A stretch of 60,771 nucleotides of DNA from Desulfarculales bacterium UBA696. Lineage in GTDB: Bacteria; Desulfobacterota; Syntrophobacteria; Syntrophobacterales; Syntrophobacteraceae. Positions 26,387-34,582 of this stretch are shown here, one piece after another (position 1 is the first letter of the stretch; each line of letters opens with the position of its first letter). A program made the translations under genes and the position numbers. The notes under the pieces are model-generated. The model made no database searches and had not been told where the DNA came from. It worked only from the letters and a program-made list of their open reading frames with translations. Where the stretch lies: assembly GCA_002298995.1 (NCBI GenBank), contig DBMO01000065.1, positions 1 through 60,771 on the forward strand, read 5' to 3'.

Positions 26387-27235
26387 ATGTTGGAAAACGG
26401 GGAACGGCACTCAATTTTGTGCCCCAATTGCAGAAAGCTCATAAGCACCAACGAGCCCGCATGCCCCTACTGCGGCATCAGGAATCCCGGAGCCCGCTGG
26501 AGGAATAATTTTCTTACGAGAGGCCTCTCGGGCGGGGACCAGACCATCAGGCTGATTATCTATCTTTGCGGGGCGATGTTTATCCTGTCTGTCCTTATAA
26601 GCCCCCGCTCCATAGGGTTTGCAATGAACCCGCTCAGCTTCCTCTCGCCCGGCAACGAAAGCCTGCTGCTGCTGGGTGCTACCGGTACTATCCCAATCCG
26701 TGCGTACCATCGATGGTGGACCGTTATTTCCGCCATTTACCTGCACGGGAGCATTCTGCATATCCTTTTCAACATGATGGCGCTGCGCCAGATTGGACCT
26801 CTGGTGCTCCAGGAATTCGGCGCTTACAGGATGCTCGGCATTTTCACTCTTACCGGGATCTCCGGATATGTGGTTTCCTACCTTGCAGGGGTACCTTTTA
26901 CTATAGGGGCATCGGGAGCTGTCTGCGGACTCATCGGCGCGGCCCTTTATTATGGAAAGAGCAGGGGCGGCGCTTTTGGGCAGATGGTATATCAGCAAGT
27001 TATCGGCTGGGTGGGCGGGATTTTCCTCTTCGGGTTTCTTTTCCCCGGCATAAACAACTGGGCGCACGGCGGAGGGCTGCTGGGAGGTATCGTATTCGGG
27101 TTCCTTCTGGGCTATCAGGAAACGACCCGGGAGAATTCCTTCCACAAAATGCTGGGGGCCGCCTGCATCGTGGCGACACTTGCAACTCTTGCCTGGGCTG
27201 TTTTTACGACCCTTCTAATAATTATTTCCCAGTAA
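26387..27235 (+). CDS. rhomboid family intramembrane serine protease with N-terminal zinc ribbon
   Basis: This 282-aa membrane protein begins with a cytosolic zinc ribbon (CPNC at residues 12-15, CPYC at 26-29). It is followed by a six- to seven-helix rhomboid core. The HGSILHILFNMMAL loop, the nucleophile motif IGASGAVCG (Ser176) and the catalytic histidine in NNWAHGGG (His227) are all present, so it should be proteolytically active. Rhomboids cleave transmembrane helices. The zinc ribbon may recruit substrate or sense a cytosolic cue. Spacing to the HAD gene is 33 nt. Confidence 0.92.
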   Translation: MLENGERHSILCPNCRKLISTNEPACPYCGIRNPGARWRNNFLTRGLSGGDQTIRLIIYLCGAMFILSVLISPRSIGFAMNPLSFLSPGNESLLLLGATGTIPIRAYHRWWTVISAIYLHGSILHILFNMMALRQIGPLVLQEFGAYRMLGIFTLTGISGYVVSYLAGVPFTIGASGAVCGLIGAALYYGKSRGGAFGQMVYQQVIGWVGGIFLFGFLFPGINNWAHGGGLLGGIVFGFLLGYQETTRENSFHKMLGAACIVATLATLAWAVFTTLLIIISQ

Positions 27236-27268
27236 ATGCGGGGCAAGCATTATTTACGGAGACTATAA

Positions 27269-28105
27269 ATGGTTGAAATTTTCAGCCGCGCCAATCGATT
27301 TCGGGGGCCGGTAAGGGCGGTGATACTGGACTGGGGCGGCACGGTCGTGGATTTCGGCAGCTTTGGCAATGTCGAGCCTATCATCGAGGGCTTCAAGGAA
27401 AACTGGGTGGTGATCTCAGCCGAGGAGGCCCGCAGAGGCATCGGGTTGTCAACGTGGGACCATATCGGGGCAATCCTTCGCCAGGAATCGGTCCTTGAGA
27501 ATTGGAACGATGTTTACGGCGCTCCGCCCTCAGAATACGACATGAGAAAAATCTTCATGTCCGTCGAAAACTTCTCCTCCGCCTCCGCCGGCATGCATGC
27601 CCAGCCTGTTCCCGGTCTTCCTGAATCGGTATCGCTGCTGCGAGAGGAGGGAATCAGGATCGGTTCGAGTTCCAGCCGCGGTTTTCAGGCAGTTGACGCA
27701 CTTTCCGAAGCCGCGCGGGAGTTTGGATACTCGCCCGACTCGATGGTTTGCTCGACCGATGTTCCAGGCGGGCGGCCCTTCCCATGGATGTGCTTTCAAA
27801 ACGCGATTAATCTTGAGACTTATCCTCTCGAATCCATGGTAAAAATCGGCGACACGGTTCCGGACATCCAGGAGGGGTTGAATGCCGGGATGTGGACTGT
27901 CGCGGTCACCAAGACGAGCGGCGAATTGGGGATGAGCCTCGAAGAAGCCGGTCGGACCGACCCCGCCGAACTTGGCATGAGAATCTCTAGGCTGGAAAAA
28001 AGATTTCTGGATGCCGGAGCGCACTTTGTAATAGAGGGAGTATGGGACTGCCCGAGAATCATTCAGGAAATCAACAAGTTGCTAGCGGGAGGTGAGAGAC
28101 CGTAG
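27269..28105 (+). CDS. HAD-superfamily phosphonoacetaldehyde hydrolase-like protein lacking the Schiff-base lysine
   Basis: This 278-aa protein aligns with PhnX phosphonatases throughout. It has the nucleophile motif ILDWGGTVVD (Asp21), the substrate motif PGGRPFPWM and the metal motif KIGDTVPDIQEG. Real PhnX has a lysine in the cap segment MGLLKIDH that forms an imine with phosphonoacetaldehyde. Here the equivalent reads IGLSTWDH, with Thr62 in place of lysine. C-P bond cleavage by the known route should be impossible, so it is probably a phosphatase or hydrolase of another substrate. No phosphonate uptake or transaminase gene is nearby. Confidence 0.85.
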   Translation: MVEIFSRANRFRGPVRAVILDWGGTVVDFGSFGNVEPIIEGFKENWVVISAEEARRGIGLSTWDHIGAILRQESVLENWNDVYGAPPSEYDMRKIFMSVENFSSASAGMHAQPVPGLPESVSLLREEGIRIGSSSSRGFQAVDALSEAAREFGYSPDSMVCSTDVPGGRPFPWMCFQNAINLETYPLESMVKIGDTVPDIQEGLNAGMWTVAVTKTSGELGMSLEEAGRTDPAELGMRISRLEKRFLDAGAHFVIEGVWDCPRIIQEINKLLAGGERP

Positions 28106-28143
28106 GAGGTTGCCGGTTCGCCGGCGATGTGCAAATTATGGGG

Positions 28144-28659
28144 TTAGCGGCCTGTTTCAACCGGCAGAGTCGCATCCCGCCACGAAGACCAGCCGTTTAC
28201 CAGCACGCGAACGTGTGAATATCCTTTTGCGGAGAGTGCAAAGGCGAGGTCCTTCGAGAGTTCACAGGTTTCGCCGTCGCAGTAGGTGATAATGAGGGAA
28301 TCGGGGGTGATCTCGGGCAGGAGGCCGGGGTAGAATTCGTCGAAATTCTGGGCGGGAAGATTCAGCGCCCCCTGTATGTGGCCGGCCTGGTAGTCCTCCG
28401 GAGAGCGGGCGTCAAAGAAGATTGCCCCGCCGGTCAGAAAAAGGGCCCGAGCCTCCTCGATTGAAACAATGGCATCCTCGGAGGTCTTTAGCGCGCGCAG
28501 TTCCCCTTTCGGCGACCAGTCACCAACAAGGGGCAGCCTGTCCTTTCTGAAATGATTCACGGTAAAGGCAAGAACAGCCGCCATTGCCAATATCGCAATG
28601 CTCTGCCATACCGCGACAAACAATCTCACTTTCAGATTAACACCCTTGCCTCTGAACAA
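28144..28659 (-). CDS. membrane-anchored rhodanese-like protein
   Basis: This 171-aa protein has one N-terminal transmembrane helix (residues about 12-34, LFVAVWQSIAILAMAAVLAF) and a single rhodanese domain (residues about 60-165). The family features FFDARSPEDYQAGHIQGALNLP and the active-site loop YCDGETCELS are present. The persulfide cysteine should be the first Cys of that loop. It probably carries sulfane sulfur at the outer face of the membrane. The start is a TTG at 28659; an internal GTG would shorten the cytosolic end by about ten residues. Confidence 0.82.
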   Translation of the reverse strand: MFRGKGVNLKVRLFVAVWQSIAILAMAAVLAFTVNHFRKDRLPLVGDWSPKGELRALKTSEDAIVSIEEARALFLTGGAIFFDARSPEDYQAGHIQGALNLPAQNFDEFYPGLLPEITPDSLIITYCDGETCELSKDLAFALSAKGYSHVRVLVNGWSSWRDATLPVETGR

Positions 28660-28719
28660 TCCCTTGAATCCTATATTGTTATGTCTCAGTGCTCTCCGCT
28701 AACTCCGCGGTGAAGGCCC

Positions 28720-29430
28720 CTAAGTTCTTCCCCCGAAGATTGCCGTACCGATCCGCACCAGGGTGGCGCCTTCCTCGATCGCGACTTCGAAATCACCGCT
28801 CATGCCCATTGAAAGCTCGGACAACTTCTCCGGCAAGGCGCTCCCCTGCCTTAGCCGGTCCAGCAACTCACGCAGGCGTCTGAAATAAGGCCTTGCGCGC
28901 TCGGGCTGGTCGAAGAATGGCGGGAGGGCCATAAGCCCGCGAATATCGAGCCTCTCGAATGCCGATGCGCGGCTGAAAAAGGCCGGCAGGTCCTCGGGTG
29001 ATATTCCGCTTTTGGTCTCCTCCGCGCCTAAATTTACCTGGATCAGGACGGGAATTGTCCTCTGCATTTTTTCCGCATGGCGGTTAAGTTCCAGCGCCAG
29101 GCTTTGGCGGTCGAGCGTTTCTACCCAGTTGCAGCAATCGACGGCGAATTTTGCCTTATTTGTTTGAAGATGTCCTATGCAATGCCATGACACGGGCAGA
29201 TCGGAGAGGAGTTCTTTTTTCCGCCGCGCCTCCTGGATATAATTCTCTCCAAGGATCGTTATGCCGGCATCGACCCCTTCCCGTATCCGCTCCACTGGAA
29301 CCGTCTTGGTTACGCCGACGAGCTTCACCCCCGCGGGGTCACGCCCTGCCTTTTCGCACGCGGCCTCGATCCGCTTCCGGACCAGCGCCAGATTTTCCGC
29401 AACCGTTTTCATGGTCAGGCAGTCTAGCAC
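28720..29430 (-). CDS. yggS: YggS family pyridoxal phosphate homeostasis protein
   Basis: This 236-aa protein matches the YggS/PROSC (PLPBP) family, which binds PLP without known catalysis and buffers free PLP. It shows the family series GVTKTVPVERIREG (PLP lysine in VTK), GENYIQEARRKKEL, WHCIGHLQTNKAKF, ETKSGISPED and LSMGMSGDFEVAIEEGATLVRIGTAIFGGR. The GTG at 29430 is chosen because GGGAGG lies 6 nt upstream; the ATG at 29412 has no ribosome site. Confidence 0.95.
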   Translation of the reverse strand: MLDCLTMKTVAENLALVRKRIEAACEKAGRDPAGVKLVGVTKTVPVERIREGVDAGITILGENYIQEARRKKELLSDLPVSWHCIGHLQTNKAKFAVDCCNWVETLDRQSLALELNRHAEKMQRTIPVLIQVNLGAEETKSGISPEDLPAFFSRASAFERLDIRGLMALPPFFDQPERARPYFRRLRELLDRLRQGSALPEKLSELSMGMSGDFEVAIEEGATLVRIGTAIFGGRT

Positions 29431-29593
29431 AACTGACCTCCCGATCAAGTGCCAAGCCATGGCGAATGTCAACCGGACAAAGGCATAATGATAAATGGCT
29501 AGGCGTTCTCATCGTGTTGACAATATCCTGGAACTACTTATAAAAGAGTAAAAGTCAAGTGGATTGATATATACCTTTGGGAGGTGAGCAACA

Positions 29594-29767
29594 ATGCTTG
29601 CATGGGCAATAGCATTTTTGATTGTAGGTATAATTGCGGGGGTTTTCGGCTTTAGCGGAATCGCGGGAACAGCTACCTGGATCGCTCAAGTCCTGTTCTT
29701 TGTTTTCCTGATTGCTTTCATCGTATCGCTTTTCTGGGGCCGCGGCAGAACGGGGACTCGCACGTAA
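29594..29767 (+). CDS. DUF1328 small membrane protein
   Basis: This 57-aa peptide consists of two hydrophobic helices with a short glycine-rich turn (LIVGIIAGVFGFSGIAGTATWIA in two halves, then VLFFVFLIAFIVSLFWG) and a basic tail. This is the DUF1328 (YtjA-like) pattern found in stress-associated membrane peptides. GGGAGGTGAG lies about 7 nt before the ATG. A longer antisense frame over the same bases has no family resemblance. Confidence 0.88.
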   Translation: MLAWAIAFLIVGIIAGVFGFSGIAGTATWIAQVLFFVFLIAFIVSLFWGRGRTGTRT

Positions 29768-29786
29768 AATCATAACCCGGTCTCCC

Positions 29787-29810
29787 TTCCAGGCCTCGGT
29801 TGGCCTGGAA
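29787..29810 (+). terminator. hairpin after DUF1328
   Basis: TTCCAGGCC and GGCCTGGAA form a perfect 9-bp stem over a 6-nt loop, 20 nt past the stop. It has no T-tract, but a second stronger hairpin follows. Confidence 0.5.
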
Positions 29811-29832
29811 CCGCATCCTAATTTTCGGCATG

Positions 29833-29864
29833 GAAAGGGAGAGATTTATCCGCCTCTCCCTTTC
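29833..29864 (+). terminator. second hairpin terminator
   Basis: GAAAGGGAGAG and CTCTCCCTTTC form a perfect 11-bp stem over a 10-nt loop, followed by TTCGTCTC. It probably isolates the sigma-54 promoter downstream from read-through. Confidence 0.65.
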
Positions 29865-29876
29865 TTCGTCTCTAAA

Positions 29877-29949
29877 ATTCCTCAACCCATTTTATTCCAA
29901 GGTCTCTCGGATCCCTTAAATCCTAAATTCCTGAATACCTCAATCCCTT
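29877..29949. repeat. degenerate CT-rich AATTCCT-type spacer
   Basis: The stretch repeats variants of 'aattcct', 'ccttaaatcc' and 'cctcaatccc'. A stretch of the same style lies at 42462-42540. There is no reading frame. Confidence 0.4.
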
Positions 29950-29965
29950 TGGCACACCCCTTGCT
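29950..29965 (+). promoter_or_regulatory. sigma-54 promoter of the AMIN/TPR gene
   Basis: TGGCACACCCCTTGCT has the invariant GG and GC separated by exactly 10 nt and matches the -24/-12 consensus at nearly every conserved position. It is 58 nt upstream of the start codon. Confidence 0.85.
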
Positions 29966-30023
29966 CAACTCCATTGCGAGCTGAAACAAACGGCCAAATT
30001 AGACTCGGAACGGCGGCGTTGAT

Positions 30024-32450
30024 ATGTTCAGATTGTGCGCAAAATCCAAGTGTATCCTCCTGGGACTGACCATTGCGATGCTGGTCTGGGCGCAGGCCCG
30101 CGCCGATGAGCTAGGGGCGGGAGGCACAAAGATTCTGGACATGCGGGTGTCGTACAAAGGGGAAATGACCCGTCTGATTTTTGACGCGGATGGACCTCGT
30201 CCCAAGCAGGTCGGCCCCGCCTCGCAGAACGGCATATCCGTATTTTTCGATCAAATTACTGCAAAATTCCCTGACAAAAGAATAGCCGAAGCTTCATCGA
30301 AAGCCAAAGAGGTGTTATTCCGAAGAGAGAGCGGATTTTTCGAAGTTGTCTTTCGGCAAAAGAATGTTTCAGTCAGCCACACGATAATTCCGGGCAAGAA
30401 GCAAAACAGGTTCACGCTGGTTTTGGAATTGACGACGGAGAAGCCGAAAACCGCCGAGACAAAGGCCCCTGCGGAGGTTGATACGGCGGCGCTGGAAAAA
30501 GAAAAAGAGAAGGAAAAAGAGAAGGAGAAATCCGTCCAGGCCGAAGTGATCAAGAGGATTGAGACACAGGAGCTGTTCGGATCGAAAGCGCCATCAAGTC
30601 TGAAAGGACTTCTCCAGGCCGACGAGAAAAGAAGGGGCGACGTTTCGCCGGAGCGCTCCACAGCTAAATCCCAGCCTTTTGTTGAAACAGACGAGAAGAC
30701 GACCGAGCTTTACTCGATTGCTGACGACCAGTTCGAAAGTTGCCGGCGAAATCTCGTTCTTTGCACTTCGGAAGTGATCGATGCTTACTCAGCGGCGCTA
30801 AAAGCCGGACCCCGGTCGTCGCGGGCGCCGCTCGCACTATACAGGACAGGGCTCGCCTATTGGACCATGGGAAATTACACCAAGGCAGAGAAGACCTTCC
30901 GGCAGGTAATATCGGAATGGCCGGACCAGCCGCCGGTGTCGCGAAGTTTTTTGGGCCTTGGTGACATTCAGAACAAGAAGCGCGCCTACATCGAGGCGAT
31001 GGAATCCTTTCGCGCGGCAGTCCGCACTGCATTGGAAAAGTCAGACAAATCCGCTGCCTATTTCGAACTGGGCAGGGAATTCCTTCTGCTCGGCGCGCCG
31101 AAGGAAGCCATCGATATGTTTACCCAATGCGCGGGCAACGACCCTGACTACTACACGGTCAAACCTGAGTTGATGCGCCTTGTGGGGGAGGCGGAATTTT
31201 TCCTGGGGGCCTATGACAAGAGCAGGGAACACCTGCTAAGGTACATAAATTTGCAGCAAAGCGCCCCCGAACAGGACTTGGTCTACGCAAAACTGGCCGA
31301 AATCTTCCTCACCCAGGGAGAAGCGTTGCTGGCCAACAAGTTGTACTCTTTCATCGAAAAGTATTTCACGGACTCGGAAGGCGATCTTATCAGCAGGGTC
31401 AGGCAGGCGGAATTGATGGAGAGGCTGGACGAGCATCGTTCCATGAAAACCTACGAGGCGCTTTGCGCAAAAGACCTCTCGCCGAGCCTCAAAAGGGTGG
31501 TTTTGTACAAGCTTGCCATGCTGAACTGGAAAAAAGGGTCCCTCGATCGCAGCCTGGAACTTTTGGATGAGGCTTTCCAGGGCAGCGCCGAGATTGTATC
31601 GACCGGCAACGAGATGGCGGCGCTTCGCGATAAAATCCTTAAAGACCTTGTGAAAAAGTATTACGCCGATCAGAATTATATGGGGATAATCCAACTGCAC
31701 GACAGGTTTAGAAAAACCTTCGACTCGATGCAGCAAAGCCCCGAGGTGCTGGAAAGGATCGCGGAAAGCTATGCCGCGATGAAATTTTACCCCAACGCGC
31801 TGCAGATCTACGATCGACTCTTCGCCAAAATCCAGAAAAAAAACGACGATCAGCTTCTCAAATGCGCGCTCTATTCGCTTCGGATGGAGGACAACGACAG
31901 GGCTTCGCAGTTTTGCAGGCAAATCCAGTCCGAAACGCTGGATGCCAAAAAATCCGAAATCCTGGGGCATGTTTCCTACCGCGAACGCAAGACTGCGGAT
32001 GCCTTAAAGAATTTCAGCAAGGTACTGCAAAAGCAGAAAGAATTTGACCTCTGCGACCCCGATTCTTTTCAGAGCTACGGGCAAGTCCTTCTGGAGCTTA
32101 AGAAGTTCGACGAAGCGATACCGATCCTCCAAAAGGGACTGGAGCGCCTCAGGCCCGATGATAGTGACGGCCAGCGGGCCATCCTGGTGCTCTTGGGGAA
32201 TTGTTACAACGAACTGAAACAGTATGCAAAAGCGGCCGAGATGATGGAAAAGGCCCTGCGCTTCGCCACTGAGGAGCGGGCCAACGAGCTGCTCTATGAA
32301 ACGGCAAAGCTCTACGTTGCCGCCGGACAGCCGGAAAAAGCCGTACAGAACCTCAATCAGCTCGTGGGAGCACAGAGCCCGTTCTGGTCGGCAGTCGCCC
32401 AGCAGCAGATAAATTCCATTCAAATGGCGCTGATGAACCAGTCGCATTGA
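30024..32450 (+). CDS. secreted AMIN-domain/TPR protein
   Basis: This 808-aa protein has a Sec signal peptide (ILLGLTIAMLVWAQARA). An AMIN-like beta domain follows at residues about 30-140 (MRVSYKGEMTRLIFDADGPRP and HTIIPGKKQNRFTLVLEL), a fold that binds peptidoglycan in amidases and secretins. After a Lys/Glu-rich linker (residues about 150-175), at least ten TPR-like helical pairs fill residues about 215-800. It is a periplasmic scaffold that could position flagellar or cell-wall factors. A strong sigma-54 promoter lies upstream and the sigma-54 activator gene lies 107 nt downstream, tying it to the motility regulon. Confidence 0.8.
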   Translation: MFRLCAKSKCILLGLTIAMLVWAQARADELGAGGTKILDMRVSYKGEMTRLIFDADGPRPKQVGPASQNGISVFFDQITAKFPDKRIAEASSKAKEVLFRRESGFFEVVFRQKNVSVSHTIIPGKKQNRFTLVLELTTEKPKTAETKAPAEVDTAALEKEKEKEKEKEKSVQAEVIKRIETQELFGSKAPSSLKGLLQADEKRRGDVSPERSTAKSQPFVETDEKTTELYSIADDQFESCRRNLVLCTSEVIDAYSAALKAGPRSSRAPLALYRTGLAYWTMGNYTKAEKTFRQVISEWPDQPPVSRSFLGLGDIQNKKRAYIEAMESFRAAVRTALEKSDKSAAYFELGREFLLLGAPKEAIDMFTQCAGNDPDYYTVKPELMRLVGEAEFFLGAYDKSREHLLRYINLQQSAPEQDLVYAKLAEIFLTQGEALLANKLYSFIEKYFTDSEGDLISRVRQAELMERLDEHRSMKTYEALCAKDLSPSLKRVVLYKLAMLNWKKGSLDRSLELLDEAFQGSAEIVSTGNEMAALRDKILKDLVKKYYADQNYMGIIQLHDRFRKTFDSMQQSPEVLERIAESYAAMKFYPNALQIYDRLFAKIQKKNDDQLLKCALYSLRMEDNDRASQFCRQIQSETLDAKKSEILGHVSYRERKTADALKNFSKVLQKQKEFDLCDPDSFQSYGQVLLELKKFDEAIPILQKGLERLRPDDSDGQRAILVLLGNCYNELKQYAKAAEMMEKALRFATEERANELLYETAKLYVAAGQPEKAVQNLNQLVGAQSPFWSAVAQQQINSIQMALMNQSH

Positions 32451-32557
32451 CATTGAGGAAATAAAGAATTGAGAATTTTGGAATTTATGACGCGCCCACC
32501 ATACACCGACAGGCCGTTAAGGCACGAGATTTCCTTCATGGGACGCCGGATTACGGG

Positions 32558-33904
32558 ATGAATGTTCTCCTTATTGAAACGGATGCTTCGGATGCTCGAA
32601 CTCTTTCCGCTTTCCTGAGAGAGCAGGGGCACCTGTGTTTTATCACCGACTCGCCCAAGTCGGCAAAGAACATGGTCAAGAAGGAGTCCCCGGGTCTCGT
32701 TCTGCTTCACCTGAACGGCAATCCCGCACAGGCCATCGACTTTCTGGAAGCGGCGCAGACCCTCGAACCGCCCGTCCCGGTCATAGTTCTGACCAAGAAG
32801 CCCAGAGTCGATGACGCGGTGCAAGCCGTCAAGAAAGGGGCATACGATTTCTGGACAAAACCTTTCCCGATGGACCGTCTCTCAAAGGTGATCGAGATGA
32901 TCGAGGCGGGGAAAGTCCCGCAGCCGGGCACGAGCATCGCTGCTGGTCGGGCTTTGGGTCCTTCGGACGATCCTATAATTTCGGCGGACCCCATAGTAAG
33001 CGCTTTAAAGGCGCTCGCCAGAAAAATTGCACCCAGCAACGCCACCGTTTTCATCCAGGGGGAGAGCGGCACCGGAAAAGAACTCTTTGCCCGCTATATT
33101 CACCAGCAAAGCGGGCGCAGCGACAAACCGTTCGTGGCGTTAAACTGCGCCGCGCTGCCGGAGACGCTGCTCGAAAGCGAGCTTTTCGGGTATGAAAAAG
33201 GCGCCTTTACGGGTGCGATAAGAAACAGGGAAGGCAAATTCGAACTGGCTCATACCGGAACCCTCCTGCTCGACGAGGTGACCGAAATTCCGCTCCATCT
33301 TCAGGCCAAGCTGCTAAGGGTACTCCAGGAAAACGAAGTTGACCGGCTCGGCGGGAAGTACCCCGTACCGGTTGATGTGCGGGTCGTTGCGACAACAAAT
33401 ATTCGTATAGAGGACCAGGTAAGGGAGGGAAGGTTCAGAAAAGATCTCTACTACCGCCTGAATGTCATTCCACTCCGCATTCCGCCCCTTCGCGAAAGGC
33501 CGGTCGACATTGTCCCCCTGGCGCAATTCTTCCTCGGAAAGTACAGCTCGGAGAACAGGAGATGCGCCGCCAAAATCGCGCCCGAAGCACTCAGGAAACT
33601 AAGCGAGCACCCGTGGCCCGGAAATGTTCGCGAACTGCAAAACATTGTCCAGCGAGCTGTACTCATCTGCGACTCGGCGGTGATCGATCCCGAGAGTATA
33701 ATCCTAGACCCCGGCGAAGAGGAGGTAGCCGCCTCCACACCCGATGTGGCGCTCATGCCTCTTTCCGAGATCGAGAAAATGATGATCCACAAGGCCCTTA
33801 ATTCGTGCGAGGGGAATCGCACAAGGGCCGCCGAAATCCTCGGCATAAGCGTCCGCACCCTGCGAAACAAACTCAACGAATATCGCCAGACCCTGGGGGT
33901 TTAG
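32558..33904 (+). CDS. sigma-54-dependent activator with degenerate receiver domain
   Basis: This 448-aa protein has receiver (1-115), AAA+ (140-380) and Fis-type HTH (about 425-445) domains. The AAA+ core is intact: Walker A GESGTGKE (168-175), the sigma-54-contact loop GAFTGA (215-220), Walker B TLLLDEVTEIP and the arginine-finger region. In the receiver, Thr79, Lys101 and Asp9 are kept, but the phosphoacceptor position reads LLHLNG: His51 replaces Asp. It therefore cannot be switched by ordinary aspartyl phosphorylation. It lies between two sigma-54 promoters and just before the flagellar operon, so it is the likely flagellar master activator (FlgR/FleQ-like). Confidence 0.92.
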   Translation: MNVLLIETDASDARTLSAFLREQGHLCFITDSPKSAKNMVKKESPGLVLLHLNGNPAQAIDFLEAAQTLEPPVPVIVLTKKPRVDDAVQAVKKGAYDFWTKPFPMDRLSKVIEMIEAGKVPQPGTSIAAGRALGPSDDPIISADPIVSALKALARKIAPSNATVFIQGESGTGKELFARYIHQQSGRSDKPFVALNCAALPETLLESELFGYEKGAFTGAIRNREGKFELAHTGTLLLDEVTEIPLHLQAKLLRVLQENEVDRLGGKYPVPVDVRVVATTNIRIEDQVREGRFRKDLYYRLNVIPLRIPPLRERPVDIVPLAQFFLGKYSSENRRCAAKIAPEALRKLSEHPWPGNVRELQNIVQRAVLICDSAVIDPESIILDPGEEEVAASTPDVALMPLSEIEKMMIHKALNSCEGNRTRAAEILGISVRTLRNKLNEYRQTLGV

Positions 33905-33964
33905 CACCCGCGCTGCAGTCCTCCCTCCGCTAACAGAAACAAAACCGTAAGCGCAGAATATGGG

Positions 33965-33984
33965 GGCAAGCTTTCCAGCCTGTC
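33965..33984. repeat. short dyad repeat D, divergent copy 3
   Basis: GGCAAGCTTTCCAGCCTGTC keeps the dyad layout of 23475-23494 with several changes. No other feature is visible in 33905-34138. Confidence 0.4.
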
Positions 33985-34138
33985 GTCGCCCTTATTGTCA
34001 ATACTTTGACCGAGGTTTGACTCCTGCTCCGCGTCATTTCTTTGTCCCGTCCTCGCCGGGGGCTGAAAAATAATCCCGGGCTTGCCGGCGAATCGCTCTG
34101 GGGCTAGCTTTCATAACCTCCCTTGCTTTGTCTGTGAA

Positions 34139-34154
34139 TGGTACGGGATTTGCT
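34139..34154 (+). promoter_or_regulatory. sigma-54 promoter of the flagellar operon
   Basis: TGGTACGGGATTTGCT has GG and GC separated by 10 nt, one change from the TGGCACG-N4-TTGCW consensus. Transcription would start near 34165, leaving a leader of about 28 nt before flgB. Confidence 0.88.
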
Positions 34155-34192
34155 CATCAGTGGACTGAACCCTTACCAAGGAGTTTTTGAGT

Positions 34193-34582
34193 ATGAGCAG
34201 CGGCATAATATTCGACAAGACGGCCAAAATGATCCAAGACCGGCTTAGCCTGAATTCGTTCAACCAGAAACTGATTTCGGGCAACCTGGCCAATATCAAT
34301 ACGCCCGGCTATACCGCCAAGGAGGTCTCGTTTGACAGCGCTCTTCGTGAATCTCTCGAAGAGCAGGTCCTCCAGATGGTTCGATCCAGTGGATCGCACA
34401 TTGCCCCGGAAAATCCGGTGGAGGCAATGAAATCTCCCGAAGTCACCGAGTCCGGGCCGGTGGATCTGGACAACGAGATGGTAAAGCTTACCCGGAACAG
34501 CATCGAATACCAGTTTATGGTCAGCATGCTGAACAAGAAGTTCACCATGTTGAAAATGGCCATAAATGACGGAGGCGCATGA
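34193..34582 (+). CDS. flgB: flagellar proximal rod protein FlgB
   Basis: This 129-aa rod protein has the conserved N-terminal LISGNLANINTPGYTAKEVSF segment and the C-terminal helix NSIEYQFMVSMLNKKFTMLKMAI. It sits in the periplasmic rod above the MS ring. The ATG at 34193 has AAGGAG 9 nt upstream; a TTG two codons earlier is too close to the ribosome site. It is the first gene of the operon and its stop overlaps flgC as ATGA. Confidence 0.96.
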   Translation: MSSGIIFDKTAKMIQDRLSLNSFNQKLISGNLANINTPGYTAKEVSFDSALRESLEEQVLQMVRSSGSHIAPENPVEAMKSPEVTESGPVDLDNEMVKLTRNSIEYQFMVSMLNKKFTMLKMAINDGGA

